From: Stomorhina lunata
Taxonomy: Eukaryota > Arthropoda > Insecta > Diptera > Rhiniidae
Length of the DNA: 64,000 nucleotides
Assembly: GCA_933228675.1 (NCBI GenBank)
Contig: OW121743.1
Location: forward strand, 90,765,998-90,829,997
Reading direction: 5' to 3'
The notes under the pieces were generated by a model. The model did no database searches. It was given only the letters and a program-made list of their open reading frames with translations, and was not told the origin of the DNA. Numbering within the stretch: position 1 is the first letter of the stretch; every line of letters starts with the position of its first letter. Shown one piece after another: positions 48,981 through 60,194 of this stretch. The translations under genes and the position numbers were made by a program.

Positions 48981-49639
48981 AGGAGAACTAGAAAATGTCT
49001 TTATAAGTGAAAGTGTAAAACTTAGACTTTCTTTAATACCTCAAAAATCAAATATTTCTTATGCTTAAAAATATTTAAAGCAAGAATACCATCATTTTGT
49101 ATAAAACTAAATCTCTATTTGCAAGGACTAACATTAAAATGCCATCCTTTGCCAGATACTTAATATTTAAATAAAAGTTTGTTTGTTAGTGTGTCATCTT
49201 CTCACTTGGCTCTGAAGATGCTGGCAGAGAAGATAATGATGGACAATGGAAGACATTAGTATGTTTGAGTGTTATCGCATTACTATAATGATTATCTTAA
49301 ATGAGTTTGTCAGAGGGTTGTGTGTTATATCTACAATTTGTTAAGGACTGCAACTATGTTGAAAAAGTAACTACAGCTGTGAATGACATTAGTTCTTTTT
49401 TTCTTTTCCTAATACACTTTTTTTTTTGCTTATTATCCATCCAGCGGTAACAGTTGGTTTTGTATACTTATACTTATGTTATAAATATGTGTGTATTGGT
49501 TTTCCAATACAAAGGCATTATCTCAAAGATTTTAATGATGAATGTTTAAAGAAAATGATTGACAATGATTTAAAGAAGGAGTTCATTAACAAGCGTTGGA
49601 AATGAAATACTTAGTTGCATAATGGACTTTATTAGTTGA
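48981..49639. other. AT-rich spacer, no feature seen
   Basis: No feature can be supported. Confidence 0.4.
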
Positions 49640-50925
49640 TAACTTTGCTTTGGAAAATTTATCTAAAGAAAAGTCAATCAACTTTTCTATAAAAAAGTCT
49701 TCCCATTATCAATTTTTCTATGGAAAAGTCTTTGTATAGAAATGTCTTCCCATCATTAACTTTTCTATAGAAATGTCTTCCCATCATCAACTTTTCTATA
49801 GAAAAGTGTTCCAATTATCAACTTTTCTATAGAAAAGTGTTCCCATTATCAACTTTTCTATAGAAAAGTGTTCCCATTATCAACTTTTCTATAGAAAAGT
49901 GTTCCCATTATCAACTTTTCTATTGAAATGTGTTCCCATTATCAACTTTTCTATAAAAAAAAACCTTTCCATTATTAACTTTTCTATAGAAAAGAATTCC
50001 CGTCATCAACTTTTCAATAAAAAATTTAGCATAGAAAAGTATTCCCATTATCAAATTTTCTATAAAAAGGTCTTCAAATTATCAATGTTTCTATATAAAA
50101 GTCTTCCCATCATCAACTTTTCTATAAAAAAATCTTGCCATCATCAACTTTTCTATAGAAAAGTCTTCCCATCCTCAACTTTTCTATAGAAAAGTTTTCC
50201 AACCTCAACTTTTCTATAGAAAAGTCTTTCTATCATCAACGTTTCTATAGAAAAGTATTTCTACATCAACATTTTTTTATCAACTTTTCTTTAAAAAAAA
50301 TCTTGCCATCATTAACTTTTATATAGAAAAGTCTTCCCGTCCTCAATTTTTCTATAGAAAAGTTTTTCTATCATCAACGTTTCTATAGAAAATACTTCCT
50401 ATCATCAACTTTTTGATAGAAAAGTCTTGCCAACATAAACTTTTCTTTAAAAAGTCTTTCTATCATCAACTTTTCTATAGAAAAGTATACCCATCATTAC
50501 CTTTTCTATAGAAAATTCTTCCAATTTTTTGTATAGAACATCTTCCCATCATCAACTTTTCTATTGCAAAGCCTTCTAATCATCTACTTTTCTATAGAAA
50601 AGTTTTCCCATCATCAACTTTTCTATAAAAAAAAGTCTTCCCATCATGAACATTTCTATGGAAAAGTCTTCCCATCATTAACATTTCTATAAAAAAGTCT
50701 TCCCATCATCAACATTTCTATAGAAAAGTCTTCCCATCATCAACTTTTCTATAAAAGAGTCTTTCCATCATCAATTTTTCTATAGAAATGTTTTCCTATC
50801 ATCAACTTTCCTTTAGAAAAGTCTTCCTGTCATCAACTTTTCTTTAGAAAAGCCTTTCGATCATCAACATTTCTACAAAAAAAATCTTCCCATTATCAAC
50901 TTTTCTATAGAAAAAAACTTTGTTA
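49640..50925 (+). repeat. 31-bp minisatellite array (type TCTTCCCATCATCAAC), array 2
   Basis: About 40 units with CAACTTTTCTATAGAAAAGT followed by a CTTCCCATCAT or GTTCCCATTAT variant. The run at 49800-49930 consists of near-identical GTGTTCCCATTATC units. The 96-aa open frame at 49899-50189 is just this repeat read in one frame. Confidence 0.92.
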
Positions 50926-50929
50926 TTAT

Positions 50930-51870
50930 TCCTTTAAATGGAAATCTAAAGAAATTTTGGTATCACTAAAATTTTTTATATAAAATGAAATTTTTTCATG
51001 TAAAATCGAAATGTTTCACAAAAAAACTTTAAATGGCTGTAACTTTGTTATTATGCGTTTAAATGAAAATCTAACGAAATTTTGAGATCGCTAAAATTTT
51101 TCACATAAAATCAAATTTTTTCATATAAAATCGATTTTTTTCACAAAAAAAACCTTAAATGGCTGTTACTTTGTTATTGTGTGTTTAAATGGAAATCTAA
51201 CGAAATTTTGGGATCACTAAAATTTTTCACATAAAATCAAATTTTTTCATGTAAAATCGAATTTTTTCACAAAAAAAAAAAACTTTAAATGGCTGTTATT
51301 TTGTTATTATGCATTTAAATGGAAATCTAACAAAATTTTGGGATCACTAAAATTTTTCATATACATAAAATTAAATTTTTTCATGCAAAATCGAAATTTT
51401 TCACAAAAAAACTTTAAATGGCTGTAACTTTGTTATTATGCATTTAAATGGAAATCTAACGAAATTTTGGGTTCACAAAAATTTTTCATATAAAATCGAA
51501 ATTTTTCACAAAAAAAAATTTAAATGGTTGTAACTTTGTTATCATGCGTTTAAAAAAATCTAGTGAAATTTTGGGATCACTAAAATTTTTCATATAAAAT
51601 TAAATTTTTTCATGTAAAATCGAATTTTTTCACAAAAAAAACCTTAAATTGCTGTTACTTTGTTATTGTGTGTTTAAATGGAAATCTAACGAAATTTTGG
51701 GTTCACTAAAATTTTTCACAAAAAAAACTTTAAATGGCTGTTTCTTTGTTATTATGCGTTTAAATGGAAATCTAACGAAATTTTGGGATGACTCAAATTT
51801 TTTATGTAAATTCAAACTTTTTCATATAAAAATTATCAAATTTTCCATAGAAAACTTCCTTCTTCCTCAA
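50930..51870 (+). repeat. Tandem repeat with unit of about 126 bp
   Basis: The word AAATGGCTGTAACTTTGTTA or a close variant recurs at about 51031, 51157, 51287, 51416, 51522, 51646 and 51732. Steps are mostly 124-130 bp, with two shortened units. Each unit also carries AACGAAATTTTGGGATCACT and AAAATTTTTCACATAAAATC. It directly abuts the 31-bp array but has a different sequence. The frame at 51649-51876 is not a gene. Confidence 0.9.
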
Positions 51871-52849
51871 TTTTGATTAACTCTTCCCATAGTAAAATTT
51901 TCCATTTAAAACCCTTAAGTTTTCCTTTCATCTCTTTTATTATTTATTATTTTAATATTATTTATTCGTTAAAAGCACGAAGATTTCTTGTTCTAGGTCC
52001 ATTAAAGTTCCACTATATATAAATTTGGCCATTTCCTGTTATCATTTGTGTAAAGTATGCGAGTATGTGTTAGTGTTGTAAAATCTATTTAAATAAACAC
52101 TTATACTATTTAAATTCTTTGTTCTGGTTTCCTTTGCTACTTTTGTTTTACATACGATTTCTATTGTAACTCCTTACAATGGGTTCAAGAAAAAAATTGT
52201 CAGATAAAATGATATTGAATTATTATTATAATATCACAATTCAAATACAAATAAATAGTTAAAATTCTCACAAAACCAAAATTTTAGATATAGTGGGTCC
52301 AAGAATATCGCGAAACATTTAATAATATAACAAAATATCTAGTTTTGTTATTCAAATATTTTAATAACTTTTTGCGGTTTTAAAAGTATTCACTAAACCA
52401 CTGTGCGTGCTCTTGTATAAGTATTTGTGAACGTGGTATAATTTGGGGTTTTACAAATGGTCTTTCGTCATGCTATTGTCAGTAGTCGAATGATTTTCAG
52501 TATGAATATGTTATGTAAATTTTTATTATCCCTATTGGGCTAGTAAACTGAATTGCAAAGTTAATATTTAGAGTCTATTTCGATTTTTTCTATCAATGAT
52601 TTAGCTTTTGCTTTGCATATTTAAACTAACATTTGAAAAACATATAATAAAGAACTTTAAAAGTATTTTCCATAGAATTATAATATTTTATTTCGTTTTC
52701 GTAACTAAAATCGATTTATATAATCATATATCCTGCGGAGATTTTTATGCGAGTTATCTAAGAGAAAAGGGGTGTATTAACGAAATAGTACTATAGAGGC
52801 TCATACCAGACAAATGTTTACGAAAATAAAATATATTAGTTTTTAAAAA
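51871..52849. other. AT-rich spacer, no feature seen
   Basis: No gene or structured repeat can be supported. Confidence 0.4.
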
Positions 52850-54690
52850 TTTTCTATAGAAAAAAATTTCCTATAAATTTTTGAAAATTTTTCTATAAAG
52901 ATAAGAAATTTTTGAAAAAATTTTTATAAAACTGAGAAATTTTTGACAAATTTTGTATAAAAATAAAATAATTTTGTAACGTTTTCTATAAAAATAAGAT
53001 ATTTTTAAAAAGATAAGAATTTTTTAAAAAAATTCCTATAAAAATAAGAAATTTTTTAAACATTTCCTATAAAAATAAAAAAATTTTGAAAAATTTCCTA
53101 TAAAAATAAGAAATTTTTGAAAAATTTCCTATAAAAATAAGAAATTTTTGAAAAATTTCCTATAAAAATAAGAAATTTTTGAAAAATTTCCTATAAAAAT
53201 AAGAAATTTTTGAAAAATTTCCTATAAAAATAAGAAATTTTTGAAAACTTTCCTATAAAAATAAGAAATTTTTGAAAAATTTCTTATAAAAATAAGAAAT
53301 TTTTGAAAAATTTCCTACAAAAATAAGAAATTTTTGAAAAATTTCCTATAAAAATAAGAAATTTTTGAAAATTTTCCTATAAAAATAAGAAACTTTTGAA
53401 AAATTTCCTATAAAAATAAAAAAATTTTTGAAAAATAAGAAATTTTTGAAAAATTTCCTATAAAAATAAGAAATTTTTGAAAAATTTCCTATAAAAATAA
53501 GAAATTTTTGAAAAATTTCCTATAAAAATAAGAAATTTTTGAAAAATTTCCTATAAAAATAAGAAATTTTTGAAAAATTTCCTATAAAAATATGAAATTT
53601 TTAAAAAAATTTCCTATAAAATAAGAAATTTTTGAAAAATTTCCTATAAAATAAGAAATTTTTAAAAAATTTCCTATAAAGATAAAAAATTTTTTTAAAA
53701 ATTCCTATAAAAATAAGAAATATTTGAAAATTTTTTCTATAAAAATAGAATATTTGAGAAAATTTTCCTATAAAAATTTTTAAAAAATTCCCTATAAGAA
53801 TAGGAAATTGTCTAAAAATTTCCCATAAAAATAAGAAATTTTTGAAAAATATCCTAAAAAATAAAAATTTTTTTTAAAAATTTCTTATTAAAATAAAAAA
53901 AAAATTTCAATAAAATTAAGAAATTTTTGAAAAATTTCCTATAAATATAAGAAATTTTTTAAAAATTTCCTATAAAAGTAAGAAATTTAAAAAAAAAATT
54001 TTCTTTATAAATAAGAAATTTTTGAAAAATTACCTTTAAAAATTAGAAATTTTTAAAAAATTTCCTATAAAAATAAGAAATTTTTTAAAAATTTCTTATA
54101 AAAATAAGAAATTTTTGAAAAATTTCTTATAAAAATAAGAAATTTTTGAAAAATTTCCTATAAAAATAAGAAATATTTGAAAAATTTTCAATCAAAATAA
54201 AAAATTTTTGAAAAATTTTCTATCGAAATAAGAATTTTTTGAAAAATTTCTAATAAAAATAAGAATTTTTTGAAAAATTTCCAATAAAAATAAGAAATTT
54301 AAGAAAAATATTTCCTACAAAAATATGAAATTTTTGAAAATTTTTCTTATAAAAATAAAAAATTTTTAAAAATATTTCTTATAAAAATTAAAAATTAAAA
54401 AAATAAAAGAAAGAAAATTTTGAAAAATTTCCTATAAGCATAAGAAATGTTTGAAAAATTTCTTATAAGAATAAGACATTTTGAAAAATTTCCCATAAGA
54501 ATGATATTTTTTTTATATTTCCTATAAAAATAATTAATTATTTAAAAATTTCCTATAAAAATAAAAAATTTTAAAAAAATTTCCTATAAAAATAAGAATT
54601 TTTTGAAATATTTCCTATAAAAATAATAAATTTTTCAAAAATTTCCTATAAAAATAAGAAATTTTCAAAAATTCCTATAAAAATTATTAG
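52850..54690 (+). repeat. 31-bp minisatellite array (TATAAAAATAAG type), sense orientation
   Basis: About 58 units of 31 bp combine CCTATAAAAATAAG with AAATTTTTGAAAAATTT. The block 53090-53590 is almost uniform. The same unit in reverse complement forms the array at 55680-57270. The array ends about 230 bp before the tRNA gene. Confidence 0.93.
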
Positions 54691-54923
54691 ATATAAAATT
54701 TTATTTTTGCGATATTTTTCATTCGTTTCGTAAATGCCTCCACTAAAAAAATATTCTATTGCCATTACTCATATTTACTTAATATTTTTATACAACACTT
54801 AATCTAAAACTCACCTTAATTCACCTCCGCCTAGTCAAGATACACACCAAAGGTTATGGTCATTGCTAAAACTTGTAATTCACCCCATATACAAAACCAA
54901 CTTTAAACACTGAGTTTACAACA

Positions 54924-54995
54924 AGCAGAGTGGCGCAGTGGAAGCGTGCTGGGCCCATAACCCAGAGGTCCGAGGATCGAAACCTTGCTCTGCTA
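54924..54995 (+). tRNA. tRNA-iMet-CAT: Initiator tRNA-Met (CAT)
   Basis: This 72-base gene folds into a complete cloverleaf and supplies the initiator methionine tRNA for translation. The anticodon CAT is at 54956-54958. Eukaryotic initiator hallmarks are all present: an A:U first pair of the acceptor stem (AGCAGAG with CTCTGCT), three G:C pairs in the anticodon stem (CTGGG and CCCAG), and ATCGAAA in place of the elongator TTC in the T loop. The D stem is GCGC with GCGT, and the T stem is CGAGG with CCTTG, containing one G-U pair. There is no intron, and CCA is not encoded, as usual. A run of nine T bases follows at 55023-55031. Confidence 0.97.
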
Positions 54996-55022
54996 AGACT
55001 AAAGTTGGGAATTCAAAGTCAA

Positions 55023-55031
55023 TTTTTTTTT
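55023..55031 (+). terminator. Pol III terminator of tRNA-iMet
   Basis: Nine T bases lie 28 bases after the end of the tRNA gene, the first T-run of four or more downstream, so this is the likely Pol III stop. The same bases on the other strand form part of the MTHFR poly(A) signal. Confidence 0.8.
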
Positions 55032-55034
55032 ATT
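55029..55034 (-). promoter_or_regulatory. AATAAA poly(A) signal of MTHFR
   Basis: TTTATT on the plus strand reads AATAAA on the minus strand, starting 17 bases after the MTHFR stop codon. Cleavage would be expected about 10-30 bases further on, just short of the tRNA gene. The 3' untranslated region would therefore be only about 30-50 bases long. Confidence 0.7.
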
Positions 55035-55050
55035 TTCCATTTTTTAAGAA

Positions 55051-58000
55051 TTATCTTTTCTTTATTAAGTTTGTATTTTTCTGCAACTCGGCCAAAACTT
55101 TAGGAACATTTTTGTATCTGTTTAAAGTAAAGAACTGCAAACCATAGACCTCCTCTTCACTGGCAAACACTGACTCTATCATTTCCACGGCTTTATGGAC
55201 TGCATAATCTTGAAAACTTTTGCGGCCCATTTGATGATGGCTACGATACTCCTCTAACATTTCCGGGGAAATTTGAATTTTTGTTATATTTAAAACTGCC
55301 TCCAACATGCGTAAATTGTCGGGTACAAATATTCCTACCAAAATTGGTATTTTTACATCTTTGGAGCGACAATTTCGTATAAAATCAATTATCGCCTGAG
55401 AAGAAAAACAAATTTGAGTTATTATGAAGTCAGCACCCGCTTTCACCTGTAATAAACGAAATTAACTAAAATTGTTAAACAAAAACAAACAGTTATTATT
55501 CGAATGTTTATATTTAATTAATGAAAATAATTATTATATTTATTTATTTAATTTTGAATGGTCATATGGGGGATTTTTATATGACAATTTTTTTTTGGTA
55601 GTTTTTAAAAAAACTTGACATCAGAGTTTTGAAAGAATTGCAAATATTTGAGTTTTTGTTCGTCATTAATATCTATTTTTCATGGGGAATTTTTCAAAAT
55701 TTTCTATGAAGTAAATTTTATTTTATAGCAAATTTTTCAAATGTTTTCGATTCTCTAGAAAATTTTGAAAAAATTTTCTACTTTTATGCAATTTTTTCTA
55801 AAATTTCTTATTTTTATAGGAAATTTTTCAAAAAATTCTCATTTTTATAGGAAATTTTTCAAAAATTTGTTATTTTTATAGGAAATTTTTGAAAAATTTC
55901 TTATTTTTCTAGGAAATTTTTCAAGAATTTCTTATTTTTATAAAAAAATTTCAAAAATTTCTTATTTTTATAGGAAATTTTTGAAAAATTTCTTTTTTTA
56001 TACGAAAATTTTCAAAAATTTCTTATTTTTAAGAAGATTTTTCAAAAAACTTATTTGTGTATCAAATTTTTCAAAAATTTCTTATTTTTATAAAAAATTC
56101 TTAAATTTTTTTTTTTTAAGAAAATTTTTCAAAAATTTCTTATTTTCATAGGAAATTTTTAAAAAATTTCTTATATAAATAAGAAAAAATTTCTTAGTTT
56201 TTTTTTTGGAAATTTCTCAAAAATTTTTTATGTTTATAGGAAATTTTTCAAAAATTTTAATTTTTATAGCAAACTTTTCAAAAATTTCTTATTTTTATAG
56301 CAAATTTTTCAAAAATTTCTTATTTTGATAGGAAATTTTTCAAAAATTTCTGATTTTTATAGGAAATTTAAAAAAAAATTGTTATTTTGATAGGAAATTT
56401 TTCAAAAATTTCTTATTTTTATAGAAAATTTCTTTTTTTTTTTCTAGAAAAATTTCTTATATTTATAGGAATTTTTTAGAAATTTCTGATTTTTCAAAAA
56501 TTTCTTATTTTCGTAGGAATTTTTTTACAAATTCCTTATTTTTATAGGAAATTTTTATAAAATTTATTTTTAATTTTTTTATTTTTATAGGAAATTTTTC
56601 GAATTTTTTTATTTTTATAGAAAATTTTTCAAAAAATTCTTGTTTTTATAGGAAAAATTTCTTATTTTAATAGAAAATTTTTAAAAATTTCTTATTTTTA
56701 TAGGAAATTTTTCAAACATTTCTTATTTTTATAAGAAATTTTTCAAATTTTTTTTTTTTATACGAAATTTTTCAAAAATTTCTTATTTTTATAAGAATTT
56801 TTTTAAAATTTTCATATTTTTTATAGGAAATTTTTCAAACATATCTTATTTTTAAAGGAATATTTTAAAAAATTTCTTATTTTTATACGAAATTTTTCAA
56901 AAATTTCTTATTTTTATTGAAAATTAAAAAAAAATTCATTTTCATTCAAATTTTCCAAAAATTTCTTATTTTTATAGGAAATTTTTCAAAAATTTCTTAT
57001 TTTGTAGGAAATTTTTAAAAAATTTCTTATTTTTTAGGAAATTTTTCAAAAATTTCTTATTTTTATAGGAAATTTTTAAAAATTTCTTATTTTTATAGGA
57101 AATTTTTAAAAATTTCTTTTTTTTCTAGAAAAATTTCTAATATTTATAGGAAATTTTTAGAAATTTCTGATTTTTATGGGACATTTTTAAAAATTTTTTA
57201 TATTAACATTTTCCAAAATTTGTTTTTTTTAGAAAATTTTTAAAAAAAAATTGCTACTTTATAGAAAAATTTTATTTTTCTTGACCGACTATTTCTGGCC
57301 GAGTTTTTATATATTTCATTTAAAAAAATGTTTTCCTACCTTTTTAACTAAATTTTCTAAATCACTTTCCATTGACGTAGACTCAGGATGTCCCTCGGGG
57401 TAACCACCAACACCAATTGTTATAGAATCTTAAACAAAAAAAAAAAAAAAATAAACAATAAAACAAAAACTACTTAATTAACAGAATTAACCAAATTATC
57501 AAATATTGTTTTGCAAAAAATAACGACTAGACAAAATATTATTTACAACTCATGCTCAATTTGTTTACTTTCTATATCTTATCAGATTGACAAAACGCAA
57601 AACTTAATATTACATATTCATTACAGCACTACGACTACACAGGTCCCCTCTTACCTCCTTTTAATTTACGAATATTCTCCACCAATTCTCCAGAATATTT
57701 ATATTTTTGTTGTTCATCATAGAAATCTCCTCGTATGGCGAGAACATTTGAAAAATTTAGATTCAAAAACTCCTCTAATCTGGCTTCTTGCAAATGATAG
57801 CACGAAAAATGTGGCAACACTGCGCCATGAGGCTGTAGTTTGCGCGCCAATTTTATTGACTCCACTTCTGACAGATCCTCTACCGACCAATATTCTGATG
57901 ATAGCCAAACAATAGAGGTGAACAGAGGCATTAAAGAACCAAAGGAATTGTAGTCCAATTTTGTAAGCGGGTGATAGTTTCTAGCCATTATTTCTATGCC

Positions 58001-58270
58001 ATAAAAGAATTCTTTATTTTTGATTTTATTTTCTATCAAATATTTCAGTTGGGTGTCATTCTCCAGATGACCTTCTCTGAACTGAATTTTAATATCATAA
58101 TTTAACTGAGACTTAGTTGGCAAAATATGGGCTCCAATGGCTGTGACGGTTTGATTAATTAATTGATTACTGCTAGAATTGTTCATTTTTGTTTTCAATG
58201 TTTTGGTCAATTTCAGTTTACTAAAATGATAACTTGTTGATAATCTTCTTGCACTTTTAATACTAAACAT
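55051..58270 (-). CDS. MTHFR: Methylenetetrahydrofolate reductase, catalytic domain only (3 exons)
   Basis: The enzyme reduces 5,10-methylene-THF to 5-methyl-THF with an FAD cofactor, supplying methyl groups for methionine synthesis. Exons are 57655-58270, 57340-57428 and 55051-55446, with GT-AG introns (GTAAGA donor and TTTAAG acceptor; GTAGGA donor and TTACAG acceptor); joined they give 366 aa. Visible family motifs are GIEIM with the catalytic-type Glu93, ANVLAIRGD-like NVLAIRGD (175-182), IGVGGYPEGHPES (210-222), GADFIITQ (239-246) and near the C-terminus YGLQFFTLNR. The ATG at 58270 is first in frame, with a TAA two codons upstream of the preceding TTG. The usual EFFPPR after the catalytic Glu region is changed to EIMARN. 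The C-terminal regulatory domain that binds S-adenosylmethionine in mammals is absent; this resembles the short bacterial-length form. The first 28 residues are basic and lack acidic residues, so mitochondrial import is possible; Met29 would give a shorter cytosolic form. Intron 2 is filled by a minisatellite. Confidence 0.9.
55680..57270 (-). repeat. 31-bp minisatellite array in MTHFR intron 2, inverted
   Basis: About 50 units read on the plus strand as AAATTTTTCAAAAATTT with CTTATTTTTATAGG, the exact reverse complement of the unit at 52850-54690. It takes up about 1.6 kb of the 1.9-kb intron (55447-57339). In the transcribed sense of MTHFR the repeat reads CCTATAAAAATAAG. Confidence 0.93.
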
Positions 58271-58276
58271 GATCAA

Positions 58277-59259
58277 TTAGTCGCAGCTGATCATTGGCTG
58301 ATAGAGGGAGAGATAAACAGAACTGAGAGTTGAATGAAAAAGAGCTTTTTTATTTAGAAAAGCTCTTTTGTGTGTGTTTTATTTTTTTGTTAGAAGAAAC
58401 CAGATTGTTTCAGAAATTGGGTATGAATATTTTAAGTTATAGGTGTTTTTTGTTTTTTTTTTGTGCACAGCAGGTTAAAGTTTATTCCTTGTAAAGTTAA
58501 TCGTGCTAATTGAGGGGATTCACTTTTCAAAAGGGTGATTTACTGTTATTGGTTGAATATCATAAAATAATAATGTTCAAAAATAGCTTTAAGTGTTTTT
58601 AATAACGATGGAAATGTGCGTATTATTTCTTTGAACTAGGGGATTTATAATCGATTAAATTAAGTAATTATAAATTGATAGGCAGTTAAGTTATATTAGA
58701 AAATCAGAAATAAAGCATTATATTTAGTAGGTCAAGCCAACCATATGACACCCTAACTAAATATGGTCAACAAATTTATAAGTTCTTTTTAATTCTTAGC
58801 AATAATTTCTCTAGATTTAAGTGTATTTATGTAATTTCCGAGGGTCTGATATGAAAGTTGAGGGAGACAATTGCCACGAAATTCAATGTTTACAAAAGTT
58901 TTTTCTGTGCAAAGTTCTTGTAAAAAGACTTCAAGCTATTAAAGTGACTTTTAAGCAAGCGTATGCAGCCCATACCACTAGAAGCCGAAGACTTTTTGTA
59001 GTTTTCATAAATAGCACAATCAATTATGAAACTCATGAAAATGAGTATTAAAATCATTCAGCTGGAATTTCGCTGCTAACAGAGTCGGTTGGAGCCGATT
59101 TGTTAAAAAAAAATACAAAAACAATATACACAAAAAACAAAGAGAGAACAAAGAAACATTGTTCCCACGACACTATTTGTAAACATTGTTTGAAATAAAT
59201 GTAACCGAATTGGGAATATTTTTCGAAACAGAATTCCAATTTTAAACAATTTGAGATTT
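58277..59259. other. Upstream region of MTHFR with repeat fragments
   Basis: The first 200 bases (58277-58480) must include the MTHFR promoter, but no clear TATA box or initiator stands out. At 58722-58900 a decayed TATACCC-family fragment is seen (GGTCAAGCCAACCATATGAC resembles the start of copy E). At 58950-59053 lies the repeat shared with 27495-27600. The open frames at 58821-59051 and 59054-59332 are not recognised. Confidence 0.45.
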
Positions 59260-60190
59260 TTAAATTTTCGATACAAAAATTTTTTTGTAGAACATTTTTG
59301 ATAAAAATTTGTTTCCTTAAAAAATTTTTCAATAAAAATTATTTTTCTGTAAAAATGAAAAAAAAAATCAATTCAATTGATTTTTTCAATTTTCAATTTA
59401 TTTTTCAATTTATATAGAAAAATTTTCGATAACAATTTTTTTCTAAAGAAAAATTTTCGATAAAAATATTTTTCTATAGAAATATTTTTCTATAGAAATA
59501 TTTTTCTGTAAAAAAATTTTCTAAAAAATTTTTGATAAAAATATTACCTACAGAAAAACTTTTGATAAAAAAAATTATCTACGGAAAAATTTTTGATAAA
59601 AAAATTCTATAAAGAAATTATATAATTGCTTCCAAAAATATTTGTATAGAAAAATTTTTGTTAAAAAAATTTTCTATAGAAACAATTTTTGATAAAAAAA
59701 GTTTTCTATAGAAATATTTTTGATAAAAAAGTTTTCTATAGAAAAATTTTTGATAAAAAAGTTTTCTATAGAAAAATTTTTGATAAAAAAGTTTTCTATA
59801 GAAAAATTTTTGATAAAAAAGTTTTCTATAGAAAAATTTTTGATAAAAAAGTTTTCTGTAGAAAAATTTTTGATAAAAAAGTTTTCTATAGAAAAATTTT
59901 TGATAAAAAAATTTTATATAGAAAAATTTTTGATAAAAAAATTTTATATAGAAAAATTTTTTTTATAAAAAAAATGTCTAAAAAACATTTTTAATAAAAA
60001 AGATTTGTATAGAAAAGTTTTTGATAAAATAATTTTCTATAAAAAAATTTTTGAAAAAAAATCTATATAAAAATTTTTGATAAAAAATTTTCTATAGAGA
60101 AATTTTTGATAAAAAAAATTTCTATAGAAAAATTTTTGATAAAAAAAATTTTCTATGGAAAAATTTTTGATAAACAAATTTTCTTAAAAA
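59260..60190 (+). repeat. 30-bp minisatellite array (GATAAAAAAGTTTTCTATAG type)
   Basis: About 30 units. The uniform core at 59690-59960 has a 30-bp step, with TTTTCTATAGAAAAATTTTT and GATAAAAAA per unit. Because 30 is divisible by three, two frames stay open as repeating decapeptides (59689-59994 and 59720-59968). These are not genes. More units occur at 60560-60660. Confidence 0.92.
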
Positions 60191-60194
60191 GGTT

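Noticed and set aside
49899..50189. Open frame of 96 aa
   Set aside because: Entirely inside the 31-bp minisatellite 49640-50925.
54938..55147. Plus-strand open frame of 69 aa
   Set aside because: It reads through the tRNA gene, its terminator and antisense MTHFR.
57511..57915. Plus-strand open frame of 134 aa
   Set aside because: Antisense of MTHFR exon 1 and intron 1; the minus-strand frame has the family motifs.
58274..58276. TTG as the MTHFR start codon
   Set aside because: The first in-frame ATG is two codons downstream at 58270, and a stop codon lies just upstream. There is no reason to invoke a non-ATG start.
59689..59994. Open frame of 101 aa with a repeating decapeptide
   Set aside because: It is the 30-bp minisatellite read in frame. 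The length is a consequence of a unit divisible by three, two frames are open at once, and no start context, splice site or domain supports a protein.
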